From contig JABYQS010000068.1 of the NCBI GenBank assembly GCA_022592435.1, forward strand, positions 124,001-188,000: 64,000 nucleotides of DNA, in the 5' to 3' direction. The notes below the pieces were generated by a model. It did not search any database. It was not told the origin of the DNA and saw only the letters and a program-made list of their open reading frames with translations. Shown in pieces: positions 47,337 through 59,210 of the stretch (position 1 is the first letter of the stretch; every line of letters starts with the position of its first letter). Origin of the DNA: Cerioporus squamosus (lineage: Eukaryota; Basidiomycota; Agaricomycetes; Polyporales; Polyporaceae). The position numbers and the translations under genes are program-made.

Positions 47337-50300
47337 ATGCAGCGCTCTCAAACCCACCCTCGCCTGCCGGCTCAGAGACCGTCTCCTGCTCTTCAGGCCG
47401 AGACTTCAGTCCAGACCTTCCCTACTCGTCGATCTTCCCCCGAACCTGCCGACGCATCGATCAGGCATCTCCGTCTGCTGTCGTTCAAGCAGGTCGCCTC
47501 AGGCTCCTCCGCCAGAGGATAGGCAAGCAGGCTCATTCTCGTGCCAGCGACTGGAACCATCCGCAGGACGGTGTCTTTAAGAATACACACCGGTTAAACC
47601 GAAGTTGAAACCTTTGACCACCTCCAATCGACACGCACACTTCGAGGTCTGTGACGAGCCTCACAAGAGGAGACGTATCACACTTGCTAAAGAGATGCAC
47701 TGGGTCGAATGCCGTATCAAGGACTGGTTCCAACACTGTATGCCTGGCTCGGAGGCTCCGCCCGCTGCTATGGAATTCGAAGCGATGAACGTCCCTAAGA
47801 ACGGCCATGAAATGGGCATGTATCCCGGAATCGTACGCCATTCATATAAACTGATTTTGCGCTCCGTCTCTGATCTATGTCCTCTTCTGCCAGCACGCGG
47901 GGTGCATAGGCTATCTCAATGCCGTCGGCTGCGCGGATTTCACCGTGCGCTGCACCGACTCTCTCAAAGACAAGGCTGCTTCAAAAGTCGACCGCGCAGG
48001 CGACTTGATAACCTACAACGCCGATAGGCCCGACCTCGTCATCTTTCCCACTCACTCCGACGCTTAGACGCATACCGCTGGAAGGACGATACCAAGCAGC
48101 CTAAGCCCAAGGACAGTAACGACCCTGCCCTGGGCGGCACTCCACAAGTTTCCCCTCCCGCCGTCGATTCCACCCATGTTGAGAGCGTCCCTGACAATAT
48201 CGGTGTGGCTCAGTCAAGCTCCGCAGACATCTCCCAGGAAGAGCCTCTGGACGGGAGCCCGAACCCGAGTGCTCAGGACGCCGCCCCGGCCTTCCGCGGT
48301 CAGATGTCCTGGGCCTGGGCAGAGGTGCTCATCGAAGTCAAGCGCTCCAGAGATCAGTTCCCGTTCCTCCATGGCATTGCTGGCAAGAGCGCCAGATTTC
48401 TCCCTGACGGACGCGATCATGTTCTTTCTAGGGGTCAGATTGCGGGCTACGCAGTCCAAGTGTTCAAAAACCAGCACCGTCTCTTCGTCTTCACGATCCT
48501 CATTCTGGACGATCACGCTCGTCTCGTTCGCTTCGACCGCAACGGCGCGATAGCTCCAATGCTTTCGACTTTCGCGAGCATCCCGCAATCCTAGGGGAGT
48601 TCTTCTACCGTGGCTTCAATCCCGCCGCCCGAAGGGAACAGCGCGGCCACGATCCCACGGCCCGAGTAGCCTCGGAGAGTGAGAGGGAGACGTTTCTGAA
48701 CGCGTACAAGACCTTTGCCAACGCGCCCGTCATCGAGAAGGCTCTCCAGCACGCCGTCTCAGATCCGCAGTCGTACCCGATCTACAAGACCGATGTCACC
48801 GGGGCGTGGTCCGCAGACCACACGGCTCTCACCACTGAGTCGCCTGGAACCCAGTCCTCTCATGTTTGTCTTGTCGGACGTCCAGAATTCTTCAGCGCTT
48901 CTTTGGTCGGGCGTGGAACGAAGGGCTTCGTCGCGTTGGACATGGGAGTTGCTGCGGACGATGGACTCGCTCCGGACGCATGCTCTCCTTCAGACGTCAG
49001 AGTGAAGCCTCCGAGGGCGATCTTCATCAAGGAGACTTGGCGATCTGACTCCGTAGATATCATCCCTGAAGGCGAGCATTACAAGGTCATGTGGTCGAAG
49101 GCCCTCCATGAGAACGCAAGCTCAGACGAGTCCGAGGATGTTGCGGGCGCAGCTCCCAGTGCAAGGAAGGCCTACATCCCGACACCCATCTGCATGGGCG
49201 ACGTCGTCTCCCCGGTCCAAGTCGCGCAGATTCCGGCTGAAAGAACCATAGATTCCGGCGTCTCATCTCCATCCGGCACTTCGCAGACGGCAGACGTCCC
49301 ACGCGTTCAACGCACTTTGACACAAGACCTAGCTGGGTCCAACGGAAGCCGCGACCTCCCTAGGATCCATCATCGCCTTGCGCTCAAGGAGATTTGCAGT
49401 ACTCTCGAGGATTTCAGTGATTCGTATGAGCTCATGGCAGGAGTGTACTTCGCGCTTGTCGGTGAGTACCCTATATATCGTCTGCATCTGTCTTCCATCT
49501 CATCGTAGTTCTAATCAGCTCACCAGTTCGCATGGATAAAGTGCGGCATCCTCCATCGAGACATTAGTGTCGGTAACATCCTCCTCTGTCACTTCGATGG
49601 AGATACAACGGGCACGCGCCTCGGGCTCCTCGCTGACTGGGACCTCGCGAAGACTAGAGAGCAGCTCGAGAAGCAGCAAGCAACCCAGAAATCGCAATCC
49701 GTGCGTTTCCAGCCTACGACTTGTACGATTCGACAAGGATCTGATGTCCGTGATTGGCAGGGTACTTGGCAGTTCATGTCTGCGCTCCTCCAGAAGTACG
49801 CCAACAAGCCGCATGAGCTTGCAGACGACCTCGAGTCGTTCTTGCATATGCTCAACTGGTGCGCCTGGAAGTACTTCCCGCATGAGGCGTCGGACGACAG
49901 AATGAACCTCGCCACGATGTTCTTCATGATGTTCGACAAGGTCGTGCGCGACCCTCAACAGCTAGCCCAGTTGAAGAAGACGACCGGCGTCGAAGGAAGG
50001 GGCTATGCGGACAAGTTCCGGTTTGTCAAGAACGGACATGCGGTCGTCGCAGGGCTTCCTGAAGGACATCCTTTCACAACCCTGCTTGCTGACCTGACCG
50101 CGGTCGTCAAGCGACACTACGACACTGTCGACTTCACTGTCCTCGACAAGCCGGTCCTTCCGAAGCAGACTCCTACCCGTGGCACCTCGGGCCCGAAGTT
50201 GATCCCTCGAAACAGGCTTCCCGCTCCGGGAGGCAAAAATCGACGGCCCATGGAAACGAACGCGAAGAAGACGACAGCGGCTCGTACCGGCGAGAGAACT

Positions 50301-50528
50301 ATCAGCGCGCAGGGGATCGCTGCAGTATCGCCATTGCAGGACCACAGCGCTATCATGGAGCCCATTTACGCTCTCCTGGATGATTCAATCTGGGAGAATG
50401 CGGTTGATTTTCCACCGTTGCCAAAGACTGACGACCAAGTTCCATACTTTGTTCCGCTCAGCAGCCTTACTATCTTCCCTGCCTCCTCAGAAGGACGAGG
50501 CTCCTGTACGAGTACTCATCCGTCCTAG
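47337..50528 (+). CDS. FunK1 kinase, frame-disrupted copy (FunK1-3)
   Basis: Family blocks in order: AKEMHWVECRIKDWFQHCMP; MGMYPGI; after intron 1 GCIGYLNAVGCADFTVRC; YNADRPDLVIFPTHSDA; WAEVLIEVKRSRDQFPF; LSRGQIAGYA; VRFDRNGA; SLVGRGTKGFVALDM (Gly loop); AIFIKETWRSDS; CGILHRDISVGN; ADWDLAKTREQLE; GTWQFMSALLQKYANKP; and a C-terminal tail to 50528. Introns at about 49460-49517 and 49700-49761 match the other copies. Single-base losses near 48064 and 48552, plus disorder around 47520-47600, break the frame. All catalytic residues remain readable. It may be functional with sequence errors or a young pseudogene. Confidence 0.65.
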
Positions 50529-50714
50529 TGGAGCATTTCCTCCTGAGGACGTGTTAGATACCAATATTCTGAGCCTGGCTGCGATGTGCTCTGGATTTGT
50601 GGATATGGTGGCATGGTAGTAGGATGAGTCCGAGTCCGAGTTGGAGACTCCATGGATCCGACTCTTAGGAACGAGATAGCTTGTGATGATGCGCCATTAA
50701 TAACCTCTCATATC

Positions 50715-50796
50715 GGCCGGCTGGCCTAATGGTTAAGGCGTCAGTTTCCGGAACGGAATCAGCTGAAGATTCTGGGTTCGACTCCCAGGTTGGTCG
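50715..50796 (+). tRNA. tRNA-Arg(CCG) with short intron
   Basis: Acceptor stem GGCCGGC pairs with GTTGGTC (three G-U pairs). The D-arm is GGCCTAATGGTTAAGGC, the anticodon stem TCAGT pairs with GCTGA, and the T-arm CTGGGTTCGACTCCCAG is perfect. The anticodon loop contains TTCCGGA, giving CCG, followed by extra bases consistent with a short intron of about 9 nt after position 37. Total length is 82 nt. Confidence 0.85.
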
Positions 50797-50830
50797 ATTG
50801 ATGTTTCTCAAATCCCTTTTGGTCGACTTC

Positions 50831-50838
50831 TTTTTTTT
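50831..50838 (+). terminator. Pol III T-run for the tRNA-Arg gene
   Basis: Eight T residues about 35 nt after the tRNA 3' end; the nearest clear Pol III stop. Confidence 0.55.
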
Positions 50839-51140
50839 GTGTTTGCATGCGAGGTGGTTGACTTGGGACGTTAGCACACCAGTCACAGTAGTGTACTCGT
50901 ACCTGGATCTAGGCATGCAACTACAGTATATCGCCGGCTTCGGACATGAGGGGCCCTTGCGGCCGTGCTGAGAAATCTCTGAAGTACATAGTGTGCCAAT
51001 GAAGAGCCGTGCAACTTGAAGGTAGTCACAGCAATGACCAACCGCACAGGGCAGAGAAACTTCCAAACTGAAGTATCGTAACGGTCGGACCACCCTCTCC
51101 GACGACACCGTCTCAAAAAAGCGACGCTCAACGCGAACGC

Positions 51141-51782
51141 TCAGCAGCTGTCCTCCGGGCAGACGGTGACCGGAAACTGCGTGCTGAAGATGTAACCGCT
51201 CGGGCCCGCCTCGTTGACAGACAGCACTGGAGCGATGGGATCCCGACGCCGTCAGCCGTCACTGTCTTTTCCGAGGCGAGAGAGGGAGAGAGAGAAAAGG
51301 ACGCACGGTAGTCCCCTGGGGAGATCGCGGCGCGGTCGATGAGCACGGTGCCCTCCGCGACGGTGGGGTCCGCGTCCGAGAACCGGGGCGTGGGCGAGAG
51401 GCCGTGGAAGCCGAGGGTGTCGTTGCGGAGCGAGACTTGGAGGGCGGTCGCGTACTTGGGGTCGCTGGCCGATCGGTCCTGTGCGGCAATTGTCAGTGTG
51501 AGTGCTGTGGCCGGCGCGGCGGAGCGAGAGGCCCCCGGGGGTGGAGGGACGGAGAACTGAGACTGAGGGCGGGACAGACCTGGTTGACGTACTTGAAGTA
51601 GAAGGACGTCGGGAGCGTGGCGTCGGGCGTGGGCGAGAGGACTTCGGCTGTGGGATGTGTGGGGAGGGGCCAGTCAGGGACGACGCGGCGTCAGGTACGT
51701 GGGGGCTGGGAGGGAGCGCACCAGCCATGGCACCGACAGCACCGAACGCGGCAGCGAGGGCGGCGAAGACAGGAAAATGCAT
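51141..51782 (-). CDS. small secreted protein, 128 aa
   Basis: Four exons (51782-51722, 51647-51580, 51478-51307, 51226-51141) give an intact 128-residue protein. Residues 1-20 are a signal peptide (MHFPVFAALAAAFGAVGAMA). The mature part reads EVLSPTPDATLPTSFYFKYV, then FHGLSPTPRFSDADPTVAEG, and a C-terminal GYIFSTQFPVTVCPEDSC with the only two cysteines in CPEDSC. No named domain is recognised. Size and export signal fit a basidiomycete small secreted (effector-like) protein. A strong TATA box lies 110 bp upstream. Confidence 0.72.
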
Positions 51783-51891
51783 CTTGATCAGGGGTGTCTC
51801 GTGTCCGGGAGTCGCACTGGGGTCATGCACGATTGGAGAAGAAGAAGAGGAAGGGAGAAGGGACTGGCAACCAGCAACAGTTTCCGCCCCG

Positions 51892-51899
51892 TTTATATA
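51892..51899 (-). promoter_or_regulatory. TATA box of the small secreted protein gene
   Basis: TATATAAA on the minus strand, 110 bp upstream of the ATG at 51782. Confidence 0.6.
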
Positions 51900-54371
51900 C
51901 CGCGAGCACTTGCGTCCGGCTCAGCACTTCGACGGCTACTTCCTTCTTCATCAAGCGTGATGATGTTGCGGAGGTGCGCACTGCGTACGGAGCCACGGGG
52001 ATCCTCCGCCGTCTGCTTGTGATGATGCAGCGATGGCTGCTAGCTTCGGGCACCACGCGTGCAAGGCCCTCGGGAAGTGCGATGAAACGGTTTCGGGCCT
52101 CGGCGATATTCGAACTCCACCGTCGCGGGTTGCGGCGTCCCTTCAAGTTCACCGTGTACAGCACTGACTGCGCGCCAGGTGCCCGCGACTCTCGAGATGG
52201 ATACTTACTGGTTGCTACCACGATCGACGACTAGCCTGGCGGATCTGACCGCCCGATGCCGGATGCCGGCCAGATGGTCTTGATTCTACGGTCTACCACA
52301 TGTCAAGTTGTCAACATTGTGTTACAATGTGTGTCCGACCCAGGCTGTAACGTACCAAGTATGTTCAGCGTCGCGGTGCAGGTCGCGCGAGACTGAGAGA
52401 GACTGAACACACCCGATACATACATACATGATCTTAGTGTTGCAGGAACCACCCGTGGCCACGACGGCGAGCAGAGGAGACACCTCTGAGTCGTGACTGG
52501 TGCGTATGTGTGTGCGAGTGGTACACCGTGTCGGTTGGAAGTCACAGCCACCCGTACGAAGCGAAGCACGGAGGGCTGGAGAAAGCTGGAGGAGGAAGGA
52601 AGAGGAGGAGGTCCCAGGAGCATGCGCACGATCGCAGGGACAGCAGGAGTTCGCTTCACCTCGCAATCAGAATCAAAGCTGCGTTCTGCGAACGAACGCA
52701 TAGCACCGTACAACCGTGCACACTTACAATGTACACGTACATACTGTCACCAGTCCGCCTGGGGCGGCACCGAACCCGCTCCCCAAGCCTCTCCGGCGTC
52801 CGCGCCGCCAAACCTGCTACCGCTGCTTGGCGAAGACGTCAACGGGCAGGACTCACCGCGAGCACATTCGGCATTTCTGCGAGGACGATGATGCGCGAAG
52901 GCGGCTGAGCCGATGTGGGCACCGGGTGTCAAGCTGCTCGATGGGGGACGCGGAGTGGGCGTCGGCGGAGGTTGTGCAAGGCTTGCCCTGCGCGTGAGTG
53001 GCCTGCCTGCCTTTGTGCTTTGGGGACGGTTGGGTTGTGATGGGAAACGCGCGCGGGGTCAACGTTGGACGTTGGATGTTCAGAGCTCCAGCCGTCGCTG
53101 CGGGGTTGTAGCCTTCGATGTCCCGGGTCGGAGAGTCGCTGTATTAGCCTGTAACCCTCAAAGTGCCAATAGCTGACTATTAGGCGCAACGAAATGACCG
53201 ATGGTACTTACACTTCCAAACCGACACCAGGGCGACGACGGATGATGTCGGTCTTCCCGAAGTCCGGTGTATGCAGAGCTGCTTTCGCCGTGGGGTCGGT
53301 CGAGAACAGAGGCCTCAGGACGGGCTGTTGACGTGCTGCCGCTGCCCCGATCAGTCACGACCTCTGGCTCTCGGGAGAAGTGTTCGTCCCGGTCGTGGTA
53401 TGTGGAACCAACGGGAGAGCGAGGAACCCGCTCGCTGCGTCACTCCGAGTCGTTCTCCTTCGGGGCTTCCGGAGGATTCAGAGCACGCTCGCATGGCGAG
53501 CTACGAGATCCGCAACGTCGCGCACAAACAGGCTCGCAGGGCCCGTCGACACGGCTACAGGAGCATTGGATATTGAGTCGTGGCGCGGCATGAGTATGCA
53601 CGGCCGATCCGCTATGGGCCGTCATCGGAATGATTCTGGGGCTAGGACGCGGTCCCGGGTGCGCCAAAGAAAGGATCCGTTCCCTGAATAACGCGTTGGC
53701 TCCGCCACTCTCGGACGTCCAGCAACACTGGGCAAATGCGATGTATGAGGGTGGAAAGCAGTGCATCCTTGTCATTGGGAGGGTAGTGTTGGATGTCAAG
53801 AAGGACGCGACGAGCACCGCAGGACGCATATAGTGACACTGACATACCCTGCCAAAGCCGGTTGACTCGAGAAGCTGTCCGACTCGGCCGGGTATGTACA
53901 TTCATACCAATGCAGCGAGAAGCACTCACTATCGCTTGGTAGCTTGGTGCAGGCCCACAAGCCAGACCACACGCCTTCCTCCATCTCGACGTGGATCCTT
54001 TGGGTCGACGTATGGGCGTCCTAAGAGCGACAGATGAAGAACAGAGTCTGACCAGAAGGACGAGAAGTCCGGAGAGCGCGGGGCGGATAGTAGTCATTCT
54101 ATATTGTTGCAAGACGCCGCAGCGCCCCTCGGCGGTGCAGACCACAGCCTCCCTCGCTCGGCGAGCAGGGAAGTCGCAGCGGCGGCAGGGTTATGCGACA
54201 TACGATCGTTCCCGGAGCATGCCCCGCAGGCGCGGTGCTGCAGGGCATAATAGACGGGAGACGGTGACGTCCCATATAAGATCGACTGGGCGGTCGGAGC
54301 ATCCTCCGTTCCAACATCCTCCCACCTCGTACCCTATCCTCCCCGTAATCCCTGTCGCCGCGCCGTCCGCT
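51900..54371. other. 2.5 kb intergenic region without a recognised gene
   Basis: Many overlapping frames of up to about 165 codons occur on both strands, but none has a domain, signal peptide or consistent splicing pattern. It separates the small secreted protein gene (-) from the CaM-kinase-like gene (+). Confidence 0.4.
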
Positions 54372-56773
54372 ATGGGTTCGCACATCAGCAAGTCGTCGCA
54401 CCGTCCACATCGCAGGAGCGAGGGGCCGCCTAGACAGTCGTCGGGCGAGAGCGAGAGCCATCGATACGCCAAGGCGAGCGCGCAGAAGGAAGAGAAGTCA
54501 AAGGAGGGCACGCGGGGCACGTCGAGCAGAACATGGGCGTCGACCGCCTCGCAGCCAGCACCGGACAACGCAGCGCCTCCCCCGGCTGCGCACGGCCGCG
54601 AGTCGTCCGGGAGTGGCCCGGGGGACGCCGAAGCGAGCGTGAGTGCTTGATGCGCTGCCCGTCTGGCTATAACCCTAATTATAAGTACTTGTCGACATCG
54701 TCCTCTCTCGTCCCATCGCCCGCCATCGCCCCGACGGCATCCTCGACCACACACAGAGCCTCTTCTACCCACCAGACGCACGCATGGCCCCCGCGACCGT
54801 TCCCTGTCAGGTACGAGCCATCGTCCCCGCTTACCCTCGCCGGGCGGCTGATAATCTCTCCTCCGCACCACCCCGCACCACAGTACCGCACAGGCAAGAC
54901 CCTTGGCAGCGGGACGTATGCCATCGTCAAGGAGGCCGTACACATCAAGACCGGCAAGTACTATGCCTGCAAGGTCATCAACAAGAAGCTTATGGAGGGC
55001 GGGAGTACATGGTGAGTCTGCCCCTGAGTCCAGTCCCGAGTCCCTTTGTTCGCCCTCGGAATGCGACATCCTATCGCGGACCATGAAGGCGGCGGCGTGT
55101 GCCAGTCCTGCCAGGGATTGCGCTCAGCTCCATGCTACAATGGTCACCCGAGGATACTCAGCGGCTGAGACTCGCTCTCAAGCGCTCCCAAAGCCCTCGC
55201 GATCGCAACCATCTGTCCACGCGAAACGACGCGCGAGTGCTAACGCGTTGCTTCTCGCAGGTGCGCAACGAGATTGCGGTTCTAAAGAAGGTATCGAAGG
55301 GCCACCGGAACATCGTCACGCTGCACGACTACTTCGAGGTGCGTCGTACATGTCGACAGAGCGCGCTCGATGCTGAGTGCGCGCTTCCAGACGGCACACA
55401 ACCTCTATCTCTGCTTCGACCTCTGCACGGGCGGCGAGCTGTTTGACCGGATATGCGCCAAGGGCAATTACTACGAGGAGTGCGTACTTCGCTTTCCTGG
55501 GATCCCTATATGCTCACCCGTTTCTTTCAGGGATGCGGCTGAGCTGGTGCGCACCATCATGGGCGCAGTCAAGTACATCCACGAGTGCGGCATCGTGCAC
55601 CGCGGTGAGTGTCTCGGCGGGCGACGTGCATGCGGCTCCCTGACATGCCGGACAGATCTCAAGCCGGAGAACCTGCTGTTCCGGACGAAGGACGAGGACG
55701 CGGACGTCATGATCGCGGACTTTGGTCTCTCGCGGGTCATGGACGACGAGAAGTTCCACCTGTTGACTGAGATCTGCGGAACGCCCGGCGTACGTTCCCG
55801 AGTTGTCTGCGTGTGCTGACACTGACGCCTCCGCAGTACATGGCACCCGAGATCTTCAAGAAGAGTGGGTGCCGTCAGCTCAGAGTGTCGTGCGATGCTA
55901 ACCATCTGCGCAGCCGGACATGGAAAGCCTGTCGACGTGTGGGCGATGGGTGTCATCACGTACTTCCTGCTTTGTGGTACACCGCCTCCCTCTCCTGCGC
56001 ATCCATCTTCTAACATGTCACACAGGATACACGCCGTTCGACCGGGACACGCAGCAGCAGGAGATGGAGGCCATCATCGCGGGCGACTACCGCTTCGAGC
56101 CTGGTGCGTCCCTCCCCCATGCGTGTTAGCGCTCGCCACTCACGCTTGCGCAGAGGAGTACTGGGCGGGCGTGTCGGAGACGGCGCGCGACTTTGTGAAG
56201 GAGTGCCTGACCATCGACCCGACGTCGCGCCCCACGGCTGCGGAGGCGCTGCAGCACCCGTGGCTCGCGTCGGACAAGCCGCACTTTGTGCCCGACCCCG
56301 AGAGCCCGAGCGGCCGCCCGACGGACCTGCTGCCGAACATCCAGAAGGCGTTCGACGCGAAGAAGACCTGTACGTCCGGTCGTCCCGTGCACGACTGATG
56401 CTCGCTGACTGCATATCGCGCGTCGCAGTCCGCAAGGCGGTGTTCTCGATGATCGCGACGAAGCGGCTGTCGACGCTGGCCGGGTTCTCGCCGAACGCGC
56501 AGGCGCTCGGCGCGGACATCCAGCAGTTCAAGGAGGAGTCGGAGAAGGAGCAGGTCGACGAGGTGCGTGTCCTCCCCTCTGCTGCGGGAGTACGACGACG
56601 GGGACGAGGGCTCACACGCGCATGGGGACAGGACCGGAACGTGATGCACTACTGGCGGGAACTCGGAGGACTCGAAGGACTCGGACGAGCTGAAGAAGGA
56701 GGACGACGTGTCCAAGTCCGAGGCCGAGGGCCACATCCCGCTCGTCCACCAGCTCGAAAAGATGTCGATGTGA
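54372..56773 (+). CDS. calcium/calmodulin-dependent protein kinase type I-like, myristoylation motif
   Basis: A Ser/Thr kinase of the CaMK group. Exon 1 (54372-54638) starts MGSHISKSS, an N-myristoylation consensus. Exon 2 (54757-54810) encodes FYPPDARMAPATVPCQ. The kinase domain then runs over about eight short exons: Gly loop LGSGTYAIVKEA, YYACKVINKK, VRNEIAVLKK, CTGGELFDRI, GIVHR joined to DLKPENLLF, ADFGLSRVM, CGTPG joined to YMAPEIFK, DVWAMGVITYFLLCGYTPFD and HPWLASDKPHF. The C-terminus AVFSMIATKRLSTLAGF resembles the autoinhibitory/CaM-binding helix. Near 55005 one G is missing (GAGGGC for GAGGGGC), restoring LMEGREYM. The final exon (ending LVHQLEKMSM at 56773) is not certain, because a TGA lies in its frame at about 56641. 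Confidence 0.82.
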
Positions 56774-57630
56774 GCCCGTGCGCCCGTGCGCCTCTCGTGC
56801 CAGTGCCCAAGCCCGCTGGTGCTCAGTGATGGCCTACGCGTGGTGCGAGGTAGAAGGGTCGATTTCGAGGACACCCGCGGCGTACCGAGCGTTTTGGATG
56901 CGGCTCGGCGGCCTTGCGGATCGGATCCACGGCGACGATTGGCATATATATGTATGAATACCCAGACCCAAGATCGGATGAGAGAAGTTACGTGCGGCCG
57001 CTGCGGCGCTACCCCTACTAGTATGTGCTGTGTTGCTGCTGTGTATATTGGCTACTGGCGCGTGCTCCCCATTTGCATTGTATGATCACTATATAGTATA
57101 TCTACATCCATTCATGCTATCGCAGCATCGTTATCGCGCTGTGTCTGTCGCGTCCTGCCAACGATCTCGACACCCATTGGTTAGGAAGAGACTCCAACTT
57201 TCAAGAAGCCGGAAAACACCTCACAATCAGGCGTCCCGAGTGAACGTCGGTGCGTCCCAGGCTGGCCCTTTCGTAGCAGGCTGAGGCGCCACCCGAGACT
57301 CGAGAGAACCAGAGGACTTGAGCGAAGGACAGAGCGAATGTTTCCTCCTATGCGGCTGACGGTCTCTAGCCACACACTCAGGTCTTCCGGATTGCAGTCG
57401 AGACCGATCCTGCTGGGCAAGCCTCGCAGCGCGGAAGTTTGAACTCGGCAACCGCCTTTCGTTGGGCCCGTTCAGTATGTTATGCAACTCCGCCGGTCCT
57501 TCCGGAGAGCGTATAGTATAAGGGTCAGTCTCCTTCCCCGCCATCCTCCTCCATCCCCCGTCCTCCTCCATCCCCACGTCCTCCTCCATCCCCCGTCTCC
57601 TCCATCCGCCCCAGTCTTACAACCTCCACG
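56774..57630. other. intergenic, no feature seen
   Basis: About 0.85 kb between same-strand genes. A CT-rich imperfect repeat (CCTCCATCCCC units, about 57543-57605) lies just upstream of the next ATG. Confidence 0.45.
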
Positions 57631-58625
57631 ATGACCACCATCAATCGCCGCCCCCTCTCGTGGGACCGCAGGGAGCTCGACCACCTGCAAGTCCGCATCA
57701 GGGATTACACCGCCCGCAACGCCAGCGGGTTCTTCGAGATGGATGGGCTCCCCGCGCGAACGACGGTCTCGCCTCTCATCGTCGACCACAACCGGGTGGA
57801 AACGAACAAGAGAAGGCAGCTGGGGATGTACGAGCGCAACTTCTTCGCCCGACTGCGCGCGGTGCGCGACGCTCCAGAGCACGGGCCGTCTTATGAGGAG
57901 CTGGCGGAGAACGTCCTGAGGATGGTGGGGTTTGACCGGGGCGACCGGACGGTGCACCGTCGCTTCGCGATGCCGCTGTCGTTTCCGGATAAGCATGTGG
58001 TCTTGGCCTGCCCGGACTGGTGCTTCACGACGCTGGACAAGGTCCCGCTTCTGCTTGTGCAGAAGGAGCTGGACGTGGTGCCTTTCACCTTTGCCTACTC
58101 TTCGCAGCGGTCGACTCGTTCGGATACTGATACATGTGCGGCAGGAAACCGGGCGACTCGACGAAGCCACGGCCCACTTCGTCGGACAGGCCATCGGCGC
58201 ATTGCGCTACACAAACGACAATCGTCGGCAGGTGTAGCAGGACGAGGAGATCGCGGCGGCGACGTTCGTCGGCCTCTCGATGGTCAAGCTTCAAGGGGGC
58301 ACCCATGTTCCACAAGATCCGCGTGACGCGTCAGCTGCTCGACGCCGTACAGGACGGAGTGCCCGTGGACGTCTCCACCACTGTCGAGCGCTTCATCCCT
58401 GCCTCGACGTCTGCCTCGCCCCCTCGAGGTCTCGAGGCCCTATCGTGCCGGCGAAACCTTTTCCGGTGTCTCGAAGCATGCAGGCTGCTCTTGGTACGTT
58501 GCTCAAGGCGTGGAGATGTAGTGATGAAGATAGCTGATCATGGTCAACGGCAGAAACGCATCGCTCCTCCTCCTGCCCCGGACTGCAGTGATCTCGACGA
58601 GGATTCTGACATGGAGGATCCTTGA
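57631..58625 (+). CDS. hypothetical protein of an Agaricomycete multi-copy family, disrupted
   Basis: Exon 1 is 57631-58074 (MTTINRRPLSWDRRELDHL, then YERNFFARLRAVRDAPEHGP, then DKVPLLLVQKELD). A probable intron (58075-58144) leads to ETGRLDEATAHFVGQAIGAL, then EEIAAATFVGLSMVKLQG, then PMFHKIRVTRQLLDAVQDGV and VERFIP. This layout (LLVQ-x-E/D..., a helix with AIGALRYTNDNRR, a beta segment with FHKIRVT, RFIP) resembles a common unnamed mushroom family. An in-frame TAG at 58235 and a frameshift in the G5/C3 tract near 58295 interrupt it. It is either a young pseudogene or affected by sequence errors. Confidence 0.5.
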
Positions 58626-59210
58626 CTTGGCATCAACCCGCAACCGCAACTGCGGGTGTGGAGTCACATGCCGGGAGGCCTGTCGTGTTGAGCAAGCCTC
58701 CTGTAGCCGGTGGCACTTGGAGTATCAGGGCATCCGTTTGGACTACGTACTGCATAGTAGACTTCAGAATCGAATTTGAACATACCCGGTCCGTGGTTTC
58801 GTAACCCTCGTCGCTGCAATCGTGTGTGCTTCAGCCCTATGCCTGACCGGTCGAATCGCGTACGATCGACTCTGGAGCCTGAGGACCAGAGTAATACTTA
58901 CGATGGGTAATCCGCGGGCGGGACTATCCTTGGACAGAGCGGAGAATTCGATATATTTCCAGTGGCGTGTACATCAATGTAGAAGTGAAACCAAAGTACT
59001 GAACGGAGCGAATGACTGGAGCAAGGCTGAAGAAGAGCGGGGCAAGAGGACAGACGAAACTCGGAAGCTGGAAAGTTATGTTCTACGGAAAAAGAGAACA
59101 GGGCGATTGGAGGTTGGAGAGCAAGAGACAATGCGGAGAGAATGATGAACATCAACGGTGCAGCAGTAGGAGATGCGATGGATCCATGGCGTGCGGAACA
59201 CATGCAGTGG
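58626..59210. other. intergenic, no feature seen
   Basis: About 0.6 kb between the convergent ends of the hypothetical gene and FunK1-4. Nothing recognised. Confidence 0.4.

Noticed and set aside
51900..54371. Overlapping frames of up to about 165 codons
   Set aside because: Arg/Ser/Pro-rich frames open on both strands, typical of GC-rich noncoding sequence; no domain found.
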